Source of the DNA: Augochlora pura | Lineage: Eukaryota; Arthropoda; Insecta; Hymenoptera; Halictidae | Direction: 5' to 3' | Length of the DNA stretch: 64,000 nucleotides | Assembly (NCBI RefSeq): GCF_028453695.1 | Contig: NC_135781.1 | Location: forward strand, 7,700,779 to 7,764,778 | Part shown: in pieces, positions 49,137-63,561 of the stretch | Numbering within the stretch: position 1 is the stretch's first letter | Layout of the letters: each line of letters starts with the position of its first letter | The notes under the pieces: model-generated | Databases searched by the model: none | The model's input: the letters and a program-made list of their open reading frames with translations, nothing else | What the model was told of the DNA's origin: nothing | Made by a program: the position numbers and the translations under genes

Positions 49137-50720
49137 CCCTCTTTTCCCGGAGTCTAACAATGCCCCGCGCGCCCTTTTTTCCACGTATTATTCGAATAAA
49201 ATTACGCCGCAGAGCTCGAAGTATCCAGTGCGTCGAATTTGAGAAGACTCTACGTTCGGGGGGGAAAAAAACCGAACGGTTCGTTTAATTTGTTACTCCG
49301 ATCCGCTGTCTTTGTAAGCGTATTTTTTTGTTTGTTCTACGGAACTTCGGACTCGTTAAAAATTCATTTTCTCCCCGTAGAAAAATGCAATTTCATCGGA
49401 TAGCTAAAATTAATTTCATTTACGAAAATATATTCCAACGCCACTTTTCATTGCCTACGAATCTCTAAAAAATGAATTAAAGGTTAATAACTAGTATTCA
49501 TCTTGCGGTGGAATAATTTCAATTATTCATTGTTAAATGAATTAATTAAAATGAAACAGTTCGATTAGAGGCCATACCATTGCATGATAAAAATATGTGT
49601 CAATGAAAATGTGTTTCAGTGATTCACCGATTCATGTCCGATGGTTGTAAAAATCATTAATTAATTAACATACTAGTTCTAAATATTAATGTCTGTACTA
49701 GCGGCAGGTTTCCTGTCGACAGAATCGATCGGTTTGGAATGCTCGATGGATAATCTTAATTTCCAGGGAAAAGGGAAATAGAGGAACTCGCTTTTCACCA
49801 TAAATTGAGGATTTAGAGCTCCGGCTGCCCTTCTTTTAAAAAAGTTTAATTCGCGCGGCTTTCACATTTTCATCCCAAGTAATTTTCCGTAGCAGACTGA
49901 ATTTTTTCTCTGGCCGAAGACTCAGCACATTTTGGGCACGGGTAGATACATATTCATGGTAAAGCCGAGCATAAAGACGCGCACGCGACGGGAGAAAAAA
50001 GTTTATGTTCAAAATTCGACATCAGACTTCATGCCTCACCGTTTCAAGTTTATCAGCACACGATAGTTTAGGCAGGCTTTTTATAGGCTGCCTGACATTT
50101 CCCGTTTGCTGCAAACACTTTTTATCGTTCTGGATATTTAAACACGTACCGCTTCCGTTAAAAAGGCTGCTGTAAACAAACATTCTTCCAGTTTTTACAT
50201 TTAATTAAACTCTACTTAAAAACGTTTCAGCAAATACATTCACGCTGCGAGGACTGTCGCGTATTTCTATAATTTATTTAAAGTAAAGATAATAGTAACA
50301 GACGAACCTAAGGATATGATTACTGAGAAGAGAAATCAATTTTTATATACATTAATAAAATAATATGAGTTTATATATATATAAATAGCATAACAAAAAT
50401 ACAGATAGAAAGTACATGCACCACTTTCGAAAGCCGGAAACTCCGTAAATAATTTATCGATAAGCGTGCTTTGTCAGAAGATAAGAAAAGATACATCGTA
50501 AATATGGAGCATTCTAAAAGCATGGTAGAGAAGTCTCCGCTGTCTAACACAACCGGAATGGAAAAACAATCGTCCCAACGAAGGCGTCATAAATAAAACC
50601 TCCGCCGAAATAAAATACGAGACGAAGCTCATTGTCGTTGGTGTTCATTGTCACCGGGGATTGATTAATTACGTTCGTATCAATAGCGCATTGCTTAAAA
50701 GTCTCATTCATGTTACGCGT
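49137..50720. other. AT-rich non-coding DNA
   Basis: No frame or RNA gene is supported. Several TTAATTA words lie at 49540-49670. Confidence 0.45.
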
Positions 50721-50724
50721 TTCC

Positions 50725-51055
50725 CGCAAACGCACGTATGCGTACACGTACATACACATGCGCGTAACGAGATCTGCATGCGTATAGTTCCGTTTCTATG
50801 TTACCTCCTTCTCGCAATCAGCCCGATACGGTATTGCATATCTGTCCTTGTCTCCAGCTACCCTGCCCTCTCTGTCTGTCTGGCAGCCGGTCCCATCCGC
50901 CCACATATACGTGCATACACCCACCTATACGTACATAAACACGCGCGCATGAACCCACTGTCGCGCACACGACGTCCAAAGACACATACGCACGTGCACA
51001 CAGTCCCAGTCTCATTCTCTCACTCGGTTTCCGTCTGACGCACGCACACATGCAT
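50725..51055 (+). repeat. Alternating purine-pyrimidine CA/TA/CG-rich tract
   Basis: Many words such as ACGTACATACACATGCGCG and CACACGCACAC. Imperfect dinucleotide-type repeat with Z-DNA-forming character. Overlapping frames on both strands are artefacts. Confidence 0.75.
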
Positions 51056-51189
51056 ACGTTATAAAATGCTCGTTATAGTTCGCCGCGGTGCTCGCGGCGC
51101 ATGGGGGTGTGGAATTTAATTTAGAACTTGATTTATATTTTAGCGGGCCATAAAATGGGGAAATAATTTGTCCCCTGCACGCGTATGAG

Positions 51190-51370
51190 ATGGGCTCCCT
51201 CTCCGGGCTGCTATGCTTCTCTCCTCCCTCTCCCACTCTCCCTCTCTTCCTCTCTTCCTCTATCTCGATTTCTCCCTTCTCTCTGCTCACCCTCTTCGTA
51301 GGCACCCTGTCACGTTGTCCCTTTTCCCTCTTGGTCCTACGCGAGCATCCCCTTCTTCTCTCGTCCTTCG
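51190..51370 (+). repeat. Pyrimidine-rich low-complexity tract
   Basis: Dominated by CTCCC, CTCTTC and TCTC words; the mirror frame on the minus strand is Glu/Arg-rich artefact. Confidence 0.75.
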
Positions 51371-51429
51371 CAAAGCGAAAGGTCGCAATTGTTAGTGTGC
51401 ACACACGCTCACGTGAACCGTTCGAACGC

Positions 51430-54400
51430 CGCCGTTGCGATCCGTAATTGAAGTGGATACAAATTGCATAATTCAATCTAATTTACACGGTTGCATTCCT
51501 TTGCACTGACACGGATTCATAATACTTACCGGGAGAGTATTTGGCTGCGTCGAGCAGTCTTACGATTATTGACGCTTTCACCGTAATGTTCAATCTACAA
51601 TCTTTACCTAAAATACAAAATTATTATTTCATTGACAACCTCCCAGTGATATATAGTTATTTACTTGTTACAATATACGCAGCTAATATTGACCAATCAA
51701 AATTAGAATTAATGTCGTGTTTATAATTGAGATATATGTTGTAGTTGTAAATTCATTTGGTTGAACAAGTTATATTTGTCAGTTAGCGAATATATATTTA
51801 TTATATACATATACCACTATATTCGTGCGAATAGGGACTTTTGTGATTACAGATGGATAAAACCAATTATTTTAGATCTGTAGAATAGCCTTTTTACTGA
51901 AATTAGAAGCCTAACTTCAATTATAATTATTCAATCATAATTAAATTAAATATAATATCATTGGTACAATGATATTAACCAGTGGACGATAGAATATGAA
52001 ACGTTTAATATATCTTCTGATATATTATATTTTTATAGTTAGATTTCATTGGACAATTTTTTCTTAATCAATTGCAACTTGATACTAAACGTATCGAGCT
52101 ATAAAAGTGACTCGCGTCTTTTGTTTCATAAGAATGACGAAACCGAATTTATTTGGACTTTCATCAGTTTTATTATAACGTAAACTTGATTAAAAGAATT
52201 TATATAAGCAATTTTTAAAAACGAGTCTTCATAATTCCAACAACTTGAAAATAGAAGACCGATCAATTTGTGGTATACTATTTAAGAAATCTTTGTGGCA
52301 ACTGAAGATATTATTACAAGCTACATATAAAATTTACATATAAAATTACATATAAAATTTATTCTTTATTCCAAATGTTGTACCTTGTAATATTAAGTTA
52401 TACAGTTCAGTACAGTAATTTTTATATTTCTTTTAAGTTAATTTGGTTCAAGCTTCGAAATGGACAATAAAAGTTCATTTTGTTAGGCGAACGGTTCGGC
52501 AGCTGCATCGAATATGGACGTAGCGGTGATTAGGATGTTACATGAGCCTTTCAAGCGTCGCTTTTATGGCCGTTAAACGCTTCACAGTGGCCATGTGACA
52601 CGCGGCATTGTCGTGTTCCTCGAGAGATCATAATCTGCTCCCCATGAGCGAGACGATCGATCCTCGTCTTAATACATACACACGTACACACACGTGTATA
52701 TCGAAGGCGCGCCTTTCAGTTCGCGTGTCACTCGCAATCGAAACAACTTCCGCGATTTTGCTCCGTGCGAAAATGATGCACAAGGCGATTTCAAGGGGAC
52801 TACCGTGGCAACAAAATATTTATGAGGTCTTTGAGGCCACGACTTTCCGCCGAGGATATCATTTACGTTGCTCAACTGGCAGTTTCGTTTTCCTGAACGG
52901 GAAGGGTTGCCAAACAAATGTGTCGAAATTATTCGTATCGGTTTGGCGGTGTAAAATCAACTGCTTTCAACTAGCTTCGCCTTCGACTATCGTGAACTTT
53001 GAAGTCCTTCGGTCTCGACACGCGAGAAAGCCCCAGTTTCTAGTTCTCGTAACAAAAATGGAAGAACAGTACAGATATCGCGAATGCGTTGTTATGTAAA
53101 TATTTGTTGCTATCTTAAAAATTCGAGGGGAATTTCGCAAGAAAATTTGATCTCCTTCGAGGAAATTATTTCTACATGTAATTTCAACGTATTAAAAAAA
53201 GTGAAACATTTTCAGCTACGTATCTTCTCGAAAGCGAAAATTGAATACCGTCTCGCTCAATGGGACAATTGTTTCACGGGGGAAGGGCGGAAGATTTTTA
53301 ATTTTTTCGGATTGCGAAGGGACGGATGAATTTCGAAATTCGCGATATTCAACAGTTGAACAAGGACAGAGAGGCCCCTTCGTTAAAGCGCGGAGAGGAA
53401 AAAAAAAACGAATCAGTACCTGTTGCTGCATGATACAATTTTCCTCAGGCGTGTCCATCTTTCTATTCGCGCAGGCTCGCAAATTGTCGGCGCCCTATAT
53501 TAAAAAAGCGAGCAACAAACCGAGCCAGAAATTGACTCGAACTAATTGCTTTTCGGTAGTCGGTCCGCGGGCATCAGTTCAATAACAGTAGAATTTATTA
53601 CGACGGTGTACGGGACGCGCGGAGAGAAATAGGCCAGCGAAAGCCAGGCTATAGATAACATTGAATCAATTCCTCGCTCAGCAAACAACAACGGAGGAAA
53701 CTCGATAACTGAGACTAATATGTAATAGAAAAATTTTCGGAATTTGCTGGCTGGAAAATAAATAAACAGAGAGAAATGCGTAAGCGAAGGAAACATTGAA
53801 TAAAATCATGCTAACTTTATAAAAACTGCAGCACCGCGAAGAAAAAGTTCGCTTCAAAGCTTGGCAGTTTTCATAGGGATGTTGTTTCGCATGCATATTT
53901 CATTCATATGTATTTTTCTATTGATCATTTTTTGTATTTGCAAATACGAGATGAGAAATGTTTCTATAAAATCATTTTTCTACAAATTCCTTCAAATGCT
54001 ATACTGAATTATTATTCAATTTGTATTGTACAGACCTTTTCTTTGTATTTTATAGAAAATTATTATTCGATATGTATTTTTAATAAAGCAACGGAAATAT
54101 TGTTAGTGCAAAATCCAGTGAACTGAACAAAGTAGTGCAACTTTTCATATTATTTTTATTTCATATCATCTTAATATGTTATTAAACCTTTATACTAATT
54201 TCATACAAACTTTTTACAATTTTGTAATATATTAACTTAAATTAATTTACCAATCAGCCAGCCCAAATAAAAGCAGAAACCGTAATTTTACTGTACAATG
54301 CCGAATTAGAATAAGATTTTTAACAGGGCAACGTACGATTCCTCGTGAAAAATGTACAACTTTGCCATTTAGAAAGGCCGTCTGCCGTAAAGTGGCAAAT

Positions 54401-54530
54401 CTTAGTAAGAACTTACTAACAAAGTTACATGAAGATTGGGGATGTCACTAGGGTGTGTTCCCTTGTAGAGCGAAGACGAGCGAGTAAACAATTCGTAGAT
54501 GAAACTCGGGGAAAACTAGCTCGCGAAGCC
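51430..54530. other. Non-coding DNA
   Basis: A 163-codon frame at 52608-53099 shows no domain. ATATAAAATTTACATATAA-type short repeats lie at 52325-52362. No gene is supported. Confidence 0.35.
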
Positions 54531-54532
54531 GG

Positions 54533-54648
54533 GCCAAAGTCAAAGAATCCCGGGAACTTTAAAATGGAAAACCGCTTCATTCACACGCTAAGAAGCTGAA
54601 TCGCCGGCTATTTTACTCCGACGGCGTAATTATAGGGCACACGATTCC
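54533..54648 (+). repeat. Diverged local duplicate, copy A
   Basis: AAAGTCAAAGAATCC at the left and GGCTATTTTACTCCGACG with CGTAATTA and CGATT at the right match the copy at 55749-55866 in order and spacing. Confidence 0.65.
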
Positions 54649-55748
54649 TAAGTTGAAGAAGGGAGATGAAGAAGTGCCGGTCGGAATTGAGATGAAAAGG
54701 CTCCTCTGTTGTGGAGCACATTTTTCTTCCCTTCGTTCCCTTTCCTAAAATTCAAGCAAAAATAATCGAAGGGGAAATGCTGTCATCTATATACTTGGGA
54801 AACGTACGCGTCAAACAAAAATATCTATCGTTCCATTTATCGGCGAAGAAGACTTAATAGAAGCATAAAAAGGAAATGTGAACTAGTTATTGTTTCATCT
54901 AATATTTTACAGCACCGAATCAAGTGTTGACCGGATATCACTTTGCTATTATTTTATAATCCCAAATTAAACATCGACCTGCTTTCGTTTTATTTAATAT
55001 TGTTCAGTCCTAAATTAAATCAGTTTTTCTAGTATTTTTTAATAGTCCTTTGAGTATCGGAAATCAATAGTCAGGAATTTCGATAGAACAATATACGAAC
55101 AATTTTATTCTATATTTATCAAACTCTTTGGAGCAATGGACATACGATAATGTAACAGCTTCTTCTAGCATGATCATTCAGCAGAAAATGGTCGAGTTTC
55201 TTTTATTTATAGACCCAGCGTTTCAAAGATTACGTCTAGTTACTCAATTCTTGCCATTTAAATCCAAAAGGAAAGTCACTTAATTAGACAAAATATCAAG
55301 AAATATTAAAGACATCCAATTCGGATTCTCCATGCAAAATTAATTCTTTCGTAAGGTCATTTTCATCTTTCTAAATTGGAAACTAAATCTTCTGCAGGTG
55401 TTATTAACCTTTTACAAATCAAAGTACCTATTTCCAATGAATACAAATCTTCTCAGGAATAATTTAGCAAGTACATACGTATTTCATTGCAAATGACAAA
55501 TCTGCGATTATTTCAAGACTCCTACATCTTAAATTAAATAGGAATTCTACTACAAATAATTTTAGAACGAATACGAGAATTTAATTTCTAAAAAGACAAA
55601 CGCGCCGCTCAAAAAGGTGAATAACACCTGCGACCGGGATCATTTAAATCGCGTAACCTGTGCCAGGCTCTCGATAAACCATAAAAAAGAAGAATTAAGA
55701 GAACCGTCCGACCAAGTTACAGGATACTCAAAACATTCCGCAGAGTCG

Positions 55749-55866
55749 GTTAAAGTCGAAGAATCATGGGCCAAGAATTCGGATGAAGAATCTCTTCATT
55801 CGCCGGGGAAGACGGTGCCGTCGGCTATTTTACCCTCACGTCGTAATTAAAGAGCATGCGATTGCC
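55749..55866 (+). repeat. Diverged local duplicate, copy B
   Basis: AAAGTCGAAGAATCA at the left, TTCATTCGCC in the middle, and GGCTATTTTACCCTCACG with CGTAATTA and CGATT at the right mirror copy A 1.2 kb upstream. Confidence 0.65.
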
Positions 55867-55870
55867 GAGC

Positions 55871-55888
55871 GGGGGGGGGGGGGGGGGG
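55871..55888 (+). repeat. Homopolymer G18
   Basis: An uninterrupted run of 18 G directly after the duplicate. The run length may be uncertain in the assembly. Confidence 0.92.
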
Positions 55889-56400
55889 TGGAAGGGACGA
55901 AGAGAGGAAGGTAGGGAGGATAGGTACGCGCGAAACTCACCGTGAAATAAACGGATGCCGAGGCGGAGAGGCCAGATATTTACGACTTCGAAAGAGGAAA
56001 GGGGACGCGTCGGTGAGGGCGTCAGAATATGGAAGAGCCTAGGCCGGCTGCGAGGGGTTTTGGGCGGTGGGAACGGGGCCCGATCTTTCCGCCCTCATGC
56101 CCGACGAGGCACTGAGGGATTCATTAAGGTTGGATGAAGGTGTTAATATACTGAACATTGCCAGCGGGACTGGCGTATACCACTTTGCTTCTCCTAAGAC
56201 AGGGATACGAGGTTCGGTCTCTTCTCCGAGAAGCTAGGCTCGAGGAGCCTAGCCCGGGAGCAGCCGAATGGGAGGGGGTGGGGGTCGGGGGGAGGGTGAG
56301 AACGAGGGACACGGGGAACGAAGATCAGGAAGGACTACGGTTCAACGCCGGAAAGACAAGTTGAGCCCAGTCCTAGATGAGGGTACCAAGTTAAAATACC
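55889..56400. other. GC-rich purine-biased island
   Basis: G/A-rich with GGGGGTGGGGGTCGGGGGG-type clusters. Short frames only; no gene recognised. Confidence 0.4.
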
Positions 56401-59400
56401 GAACCCGAATTCAGTGAGACTCTGTGAAACTATTAACCGGGATTGGGGTGCATGCGCGTCTGCAATTCTTACTGACGGACCTGCGAATAGCGAAATTCAT
56501 TCGCTGCGATGGTATTAGCTTGCCCGACAATTAATGCCGCCAATTTCAGTCGGTTTGAATATAGCTGGAATTCTATGACTTAAGGTAATAAGAATTTTTT
56601 TATTTTTGCGTGTCTAGCTTGAATCTTTACTTTGGTTGCGCAGTGTTCAATTCCATGTACGATTATATTTAAGAGGTTCAAATAATCTATTCTTTTTATT
56701 GAATTAAAACAGGATTGCTCTAACATTTTGTAATTGATAATTTTTACTTTGCAAAAACATTGGTTAAAACAATTTTCTTTTCGGCTTAACAAGGGTATTG
56801 AAACTTTTTCGTCATTTTTGGTTACTATTTTCATTTCGAATAAATTCCAGCAAATAGAACTGGTTTTAATATTTCTGGAAATAATATACAAAAAAACTGG
56901 GCAGGTATCCTTTAACCCTTTTTCAAATATCTCCTTCGAATTGTTAAAATTGTCTAGCAAGAAATTTAAAACATTTCATTTTACATTATCTAGCACTTAA
57001 TGAAACAGTTTAATAATACCGCATTCATCAAGCAATACGGATAGCTTATTGTACAAATGTTCGGCACATTTTTATCGCTGTCGGTACAAGTTTTCGATTG
57101 TCTGCGCATTTACTTTGCCTGCTAAGAATTCAACGGATTTTACGACGCCTTACGTTATTCTCCTCGTTGATAGGATAGGAGGTTCAAGTTCCTTTACGAC
57201 CGGTAGTAAGCAGGTCGCGCGGCGTGACTTAAACAGCAGATTATAAAGACAAGCTTCGTCATAATTTCCCCCCGTTTACATTTACTTTTACGGGTTCTAA
57301 GGTACATTCCCGATCCGCACAAAGTGGACACGGGATGGGTGTCATTTTTTACGTTTGTAAATAAATCCGAGATCAAAGTTTACGATACGCGGAGGCTGCG
57401 GCGCTTAGGGAAGTGGTACGATTATGGAAGGAAATTTTCTGTACACCTGAGCTCACATCCATACACGTAATACGCGAATTCTGCGTACGGAGCTGTTGAG
57501 CGGTTATGGCTACATATTTTGTTGAATAACTTTGAAGACCGTGGCTTATCGTAAAAAAAGTTTTTATAGTATCGAAATGCACTATCTGACGAACACGTCG
57601 GAATAAGAGTCACAGGATATTTCGAGCCGTCATTTTCAAAAATAAATATTAAAAGTTATAGAATTATTTCCGCGATATTTCTGTGGCAGTTAAAAATTAT
57701 GAGGTAAATTTATTCGATATTGGATGGAAAATATTAATCAGTTAAATTGGTTTGTGAAGTTTCAAAATCATTTTTGCGATGATTTTGGAAAGCACAGTTT
57801 TGTGAACGAGTCCTTCGTACCGCTGTTACTATGCGAAATCGTAATTTTCGGGGACCGTTTTTTAAAAGAGTAATCAAATGGATCGTATTTTGGGGAGATC
57901 CGTATTTTTTGACCTGTCTCGGCTCGTCTGATAACTCAAGTAAGATCGGAGAATTTTCCTCGTAACTTTGATGGCGCAATGAAAATTCGGTATCGATTTT
58001 ACTTTATGGAGTTCCGCGGCGAAAGTTACGGTGATCCCCATCGCGCTGGCAAGTGTAGTATACGAGATACCTATCGATTGTAGTTTTTCCAGGTCCGCGC
58101 AGCCGAGAGGTCGCTTTCATTTACATTTGGCGCGCTCTGTAAAATATTCGCGACCTTTGTGCGGCGAATTAGTTACCACCGCAATTCCGTTCATGAAGTA
58201 TTGAACGGTCGGCACCGGTAATGGCACGGCTGCTGCACGATCAAAGAACATCGAACATCGATTCACCGGGCGAAAAGAGCCGGCGTTGCTCTGGAAATTT
58301 CACGTTAGTTAGACGTAAACGAGCCGTTTCCCTCTTCCTATGGGCCAATCTCTCGTACTTTTGTTCGGTTCGTTGGAAAGTCAGAGGCGGAAAGACGTTC
58401 TCGGCGCGGTTGCCCCGGCGAATTTTCACCAAGAAACCTTCGATCGACTCGGTTTACTCTTCATTCTCCCCCGATTGTTGTCGATTATCATCGAGATTTT
58501 TCATTTACGCCTCCGCGCAGAACGCGCCTCTCTCGCCGTCGTTCGATTTTAAAACTCGTTCTCGAAATATTTCAAACTTAAATATTACTAAACTCTCTAT
58601 AAATTGATTTATGTACGGTAAATTAATCTGAATTATACGCAGAATTGAAATAATCGTTTTCTTATATAATTAATTCATATTTAGATTATATAATGACCAG
58701 ACGAATTTTTGTTCAAAATAGAAATAAAAATATTTATGCATTATCCCTGTTGGAGCGAAAGGGGTTATCCTGTTCGCTCTGTAGTCTCCATTTGTCTATA
58801 ACCTCTCAAAACTTATTTCTATTGGCAAATGAAACGACGAATGATCTAATCAACGCGAAGAGCAAGTTCATCACCCGATCCACTTAATCACGTCTTAGCC
58901 AATGATAATCAAAAGTCTGGAACGAACACAAAATGGAAGAAGCTGGGAGACCATAGGGGAGCGAGATGATGACGAGAGTCAGGAGGCGTTGTATGTTTGT
59001 AATCGGCCAGACTTGAGTCCCTCGTTTCCTGGAAATTGCGGCTAATAGGAAGGGATTATTTCTGCCAATAAGAGAACGTGTTTACCCTATTCCTGCGAGG
59101 GCGTTAACATGAGTAGATTGATGGAAATCGGTTTTGCACTTTTCTCATATCATCTTTCCACTATGCCTTAAAAAAACTTTATCGCTACTTGAAGAATGGA
59201 ATAACATTCATAATTAACAAATTATTAATAGCAATCTCTATCTAACTGCAACTCAAATTAGACTGGTTAATATCTTAATGTCATAATTTTACTCCAAAAT
59301 CGGAAGAATATATATGCAGTTTAAAAATGTTGAAGCCATCGACTAAACGACGTTCATTACACATTCGCAATTTCATATTCACTTACAATTAAAAATCTAG

Positions 59401-62265
59401 CAGTTTGAAAATACGTTTCAGCTTCGCAGATATTCATATGTATTTCATAAACTTCAAGCAGGTCAACTTTCGGTTAGTTCGTAATATATCTGTAAGTATG
59501 ATCTAGCTGCATTTACATTACAGTTTCTGGATGATCTATATTTATCGGAGGAATTTAATTTATTAAATTCAACGAATGTGTGATCGTTGTAAGTCTAACA
59601 AATTGAAAACAGTAATAATACGCTGCATCATTTGTGATCATGTTTTAAGTGGACTCGAGTGCATTGTCAGAGAATAATCGCGATCAATACACGCGAAAAA
59701 CCACGTGTTCCACTGAAACCGTTTATATGCGCGCTTATCGACAGCAACGTTGGCGTATACGCCAGCGTTAAACAGGCTAGTCTGAATTATTTGAAATGGT
59801 TAACCTCTTTTCCGTCAAACGAAACCGCATGGTAGACAGAAGACATTAGTACCTTTTGCTTTCTATTGATCCACCTGCTAACAAATGATTCTGCGTCCGG
59901 TTAGGTGTACCGCCTTGCATTTAGAACGTACGATTCTTAACGAAATAGCAGCTAACGTTGCATTGGCTGAAATATTTCGATTGTCCAATTTATTTACCGT
60001 TACATATACAACGGAACGTTTAAACGTTAAAACGTTTAATTCAGCCCGAAGACAATCGGAAACATAATGATCCTGTAACATTAATATCATGAACGTTTCA
60101 AAGTTCGCGCTTGATTAATTTTTGTAAGAGTTGTATACCGTATCGATGCGGCATGGTGTGTAACTTAATTGCAAGGACTGTGTGGTTCGATTGGACGGCA
60201 GGGGCGTATTAATTGTTAAAAATGCGGGTATGCCCGGCAGGATCCTTAACTTTGAACTGTCTCGCGAAAATACCTCGGTTCTTAGCCAAATAAGTTCGCT
60301 TTGAGCGCGCTCACGGGCACCAAGACAAACACGAAACATGATATCGAACTGCAAGTCACATGAATGCGTCGTAATCAACGGGAGACGAGTTCTCCGCGCG
60401 CAACTTCTCTGTTTGCATACGTCAGGGGGAAGTCTCAACTGCAAGCAGTTAGATCGGGATAGCTGGACGATATTAATCCTAATTTCTATCTAGCTGCCGT
60501 AACTCGGCTGGAATCAAGCTCGGGCACACAATTCCGTATGTAGAACTGCTGATAACGTGGCTGGCCAATCGTTCATTGCTTTTGTCGAAGTTAATTCTCA
60601 CTCGCCTCGGACCGAAAGATATCCTAATTTCCGTGACCACCCGTCACTCCGAATTCAAACAGTTCGTTCGATTTCGAAAAGAATCGTACCGCTTTGCCGT
60701 ACACTTGCTTTTACTTCGATTCTGAGAAATAACTGTTTTAATATTACTATACTTAATTCTCATCGAGAATTCAATTTAAAGTAATGTAGTCCTTTGGTAT
60801 TTGGCATCAAACATTCTTTAGATGCAATCCGTCTATTTCAGTTTGACTTACGAAAGTGACTTCTCAGGGTCGCGATTTAAACAAATGTTTTTCGAAGATA
60901 ATCCTTATCAGATGTTAGCAAATGTTTTCTAAAAAATTTCGCAGTGGGGATTTATTAACTTATTTATCCATTTGTTAATGGAAAACTCCCATTGGTTTAC
61001 ATGCATAACAAAATTTATTGTTAAGTAAAAGAGCATATGCAAGAGTAGAGCGATTAATTTGACCAGTTATGAAGCTGATGAATTATTAAGCGCAATGTAA
61101 AGTTTGCCGATAAACGCAGTGTTTAATGTAGATTTAAGAAAGAGTTGCTAGTTGCTTAATTAAATGCGATAAAATCTGAAGGGAAATTTGAAATTGTTAT
61201 TTGTGCCTACAGTAAGGTGGGACGTGGTTAATGCATATGTAGTTCACGATGAATGCTTTTAATACTAGTATGTGCGCCGCGGAAGTTTTTACATACACTT
61301 GGTATGTAAAATCCCTGCGCGAGATCTTATTAAATTTGCATGTTACTTTCACATGTAGGTTACATTACGAAACATTACGTCGTACTTGAGACTCCAATAA
61401 GCACTACTACTAAACATTATGACCAAACTAATAATGATTGATGGGTGAAACGCTAAGCTGCAATTAAAGATGTGATGAATAAAACGGAAATGCAAAGTGC
61501 AGATGTTTATACCGTGTTTTTCACCGTATCTATAGAACTATCATGGTCTTAAATGTTCTTGTGTATAATTGAAAGCTACGCTAAACATTGTCTCTGCCAA
61601 TTACTCAACATTCGAGCGGTACAAGCCACAAAACAGCAATAAAAATTTCACAATATTTTCGTCTCTCGAGTTCTTATCGATTCCCGCCTAAATAACATAT
61701 TTGAACACTCATCCGAGTCTCCTCTATTATCTTCGGTAATGTAACTCTATTTTTGTGACGAGACAACATTGAAAATCCTAAAAAGTGCAGTCATTGTAAA
61801 GATAACAAGAGGTAAACGTGCATACATGATTCTGAAACAATTCTTCAACAATTGCTGGTATTATTATTCGAATAATTTCATAATTTCTATTTGGACAATA
61901 TAATGAAATATAATATATGAAATATATATGAAATAATTTATCACAATAACTTATATAGGAAATAATTTATTGGGAATAATGTATTACTATTATTCGAATA
62001 AAAGATTCGATTAAAAAGAATCTATTCGAATAATTATTTTTCATAAATATTCGTTCGAAATATCCGTAAGAAACAGTCTCGCCTACATTTCAATTAAAAA
62101 TGCGTAAGCACGAGAAAGCAACCTTGGAAAAGCGTCATGGGATACGAGAGCCTCGTCTTTCGGGGAATAAAAATAGTTGGGACTCGTAAGAGCATCCGTT
62201 GAAAGTTCGTTCATCCGAGACGGTTCCGTTTACGGCTGGATGAGGAGAAAAGAAAGGAACGGAAC
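56401..62265. other. Non-coding DNA
   Basis: Frames up to about 128 codons (56580-56960 minus, 58221-58607 plus) have no recognisable domain. TATTCGAATA palindromic words cluster at 61866-62035. No RNA gene was seen. Confidence 0.4.
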
Positions 62266-62720
62266 GTGGTGTATTCATTTTCGCGTCGCGCAGCGGCAGG
62301 AGAAGCGGCACAAAGCAATACTGTGACAAATCGTTACACGGAAAGTCACCGAAAACGGATTAGGTGCGATAAACACAGGAAGAGGAAGAGGGAGAGGGAG
62401 ATACTCCCGGCTCGAAGTTCGTACAAGGGCGTCGTGTGTTACCGACGTGCAACAAGTTGCCTTCCTCGGAGCCACCCCTGCCGCCCTCTCTTCCGTCACC
62501 CTGTACAAGCCAAGCCACCCCCGCATTAAATCATTTTTAAACGTCCTCGCGCTCGCTGTCTGACTTCTATTTGACCGATACCGGGGCCGCGCTTTGAGCT
62601 ACGCCGAGCATTTTTCGTCGGGAAAAGCCACCCCTTTGTCCGCGGCGACCACGCTCACCCTCCTGTAGCCGACAGTGCCCATTGGTCTCCGAATTCGCTA
62701 TTTTAAACGTTCACCCCCGC
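62266..62720. other. CpG/C-rich island, no assignable gene
   Basis: Overlapping 87- and 83-codon frames on opposite strands show no domain and reflect rare stops. Confidence 0.35.
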
Positions 62721-63561
62721 CCCCATAAAACCTTTTGGCCATGCTTCTCGCGGATACACTTTTTCGATCAGCTTCGGTTCGCGTTCCCCATCGCGCAATA
62801 ATATTTAATTGAACCGTGGTCATTTTCCAGGTAGGTGACGCGAGAAAAGTCAAAGGTTTACCAATAGGAGGAAAATCGAGGATACCGGGAAATCTCTTTT
62901 ATCGAATCGGATATAGCAATTATTTTTTCATGAGTGTTCCATCACAGCGTTATTAACTTTCCATTTGGCCGCCGGGCTATAATACAGTTTCAGTTTAATA
63001 ATAAACATGTCCGCGCTGCGCGAAGAATAGAGTCATCGAGGATGCAAAATGTTGTCCGTGTTATTTATAGCTTGCGGGAATTTTTTTGGATGTTCGTTTT
63101 GGGCCTGAAAAGTGTAGGACGAGGGATCTTAGCTAGATGGATACGTCACTGCTTCTCAGCAAATAAAGAATGAAATCACCTTGAATGACGGTTGTTTTGT
63201 GCGCGATTTCGTTTTGTATTCTAGTTTGAGCGATTCCGGCGAGACAGTGTGTTTAACAACAATTCAGGGAACGATAAAATCGTTTGGAAAATATGCCTAA
63301 AGTTTGTTAAAGTGTTACAAATATTTGTTGTCGTGTTCTCGGAATTTTATTCTAATTAAATGTCGTAGCAATTTTCTTGAAGAATTTGGTCCCACAATAA
63401 TTTTGTAAATATGCAGTTTAAGGGCGTCATCCCTGATTTCAATACTATGCGGAATAAATTTTCTTCGCAATATTTGCACATTTTTAATATTTAATATATT
63501 AACGAGAAACCGTTTATACCATGCAATGAGTCTTAAAATTATATTGATTGATGGATCAACG

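Noticed and set aside
52608..53099. 163-codon plus-strand frame
   Set aside because: No domain recognised; begins in CA-rich repeat-like sequence, with an antisense frame also open.
57176..57200. tRNA B-box-like GGTTCAAGTTCC
   Set aside because: No A-box and no acceptor stem around it.
59797..59820. TTAACCTCTTTTCCGTC as a transposon end
   Set aside because: No matching inverted end found within several hundred bases.
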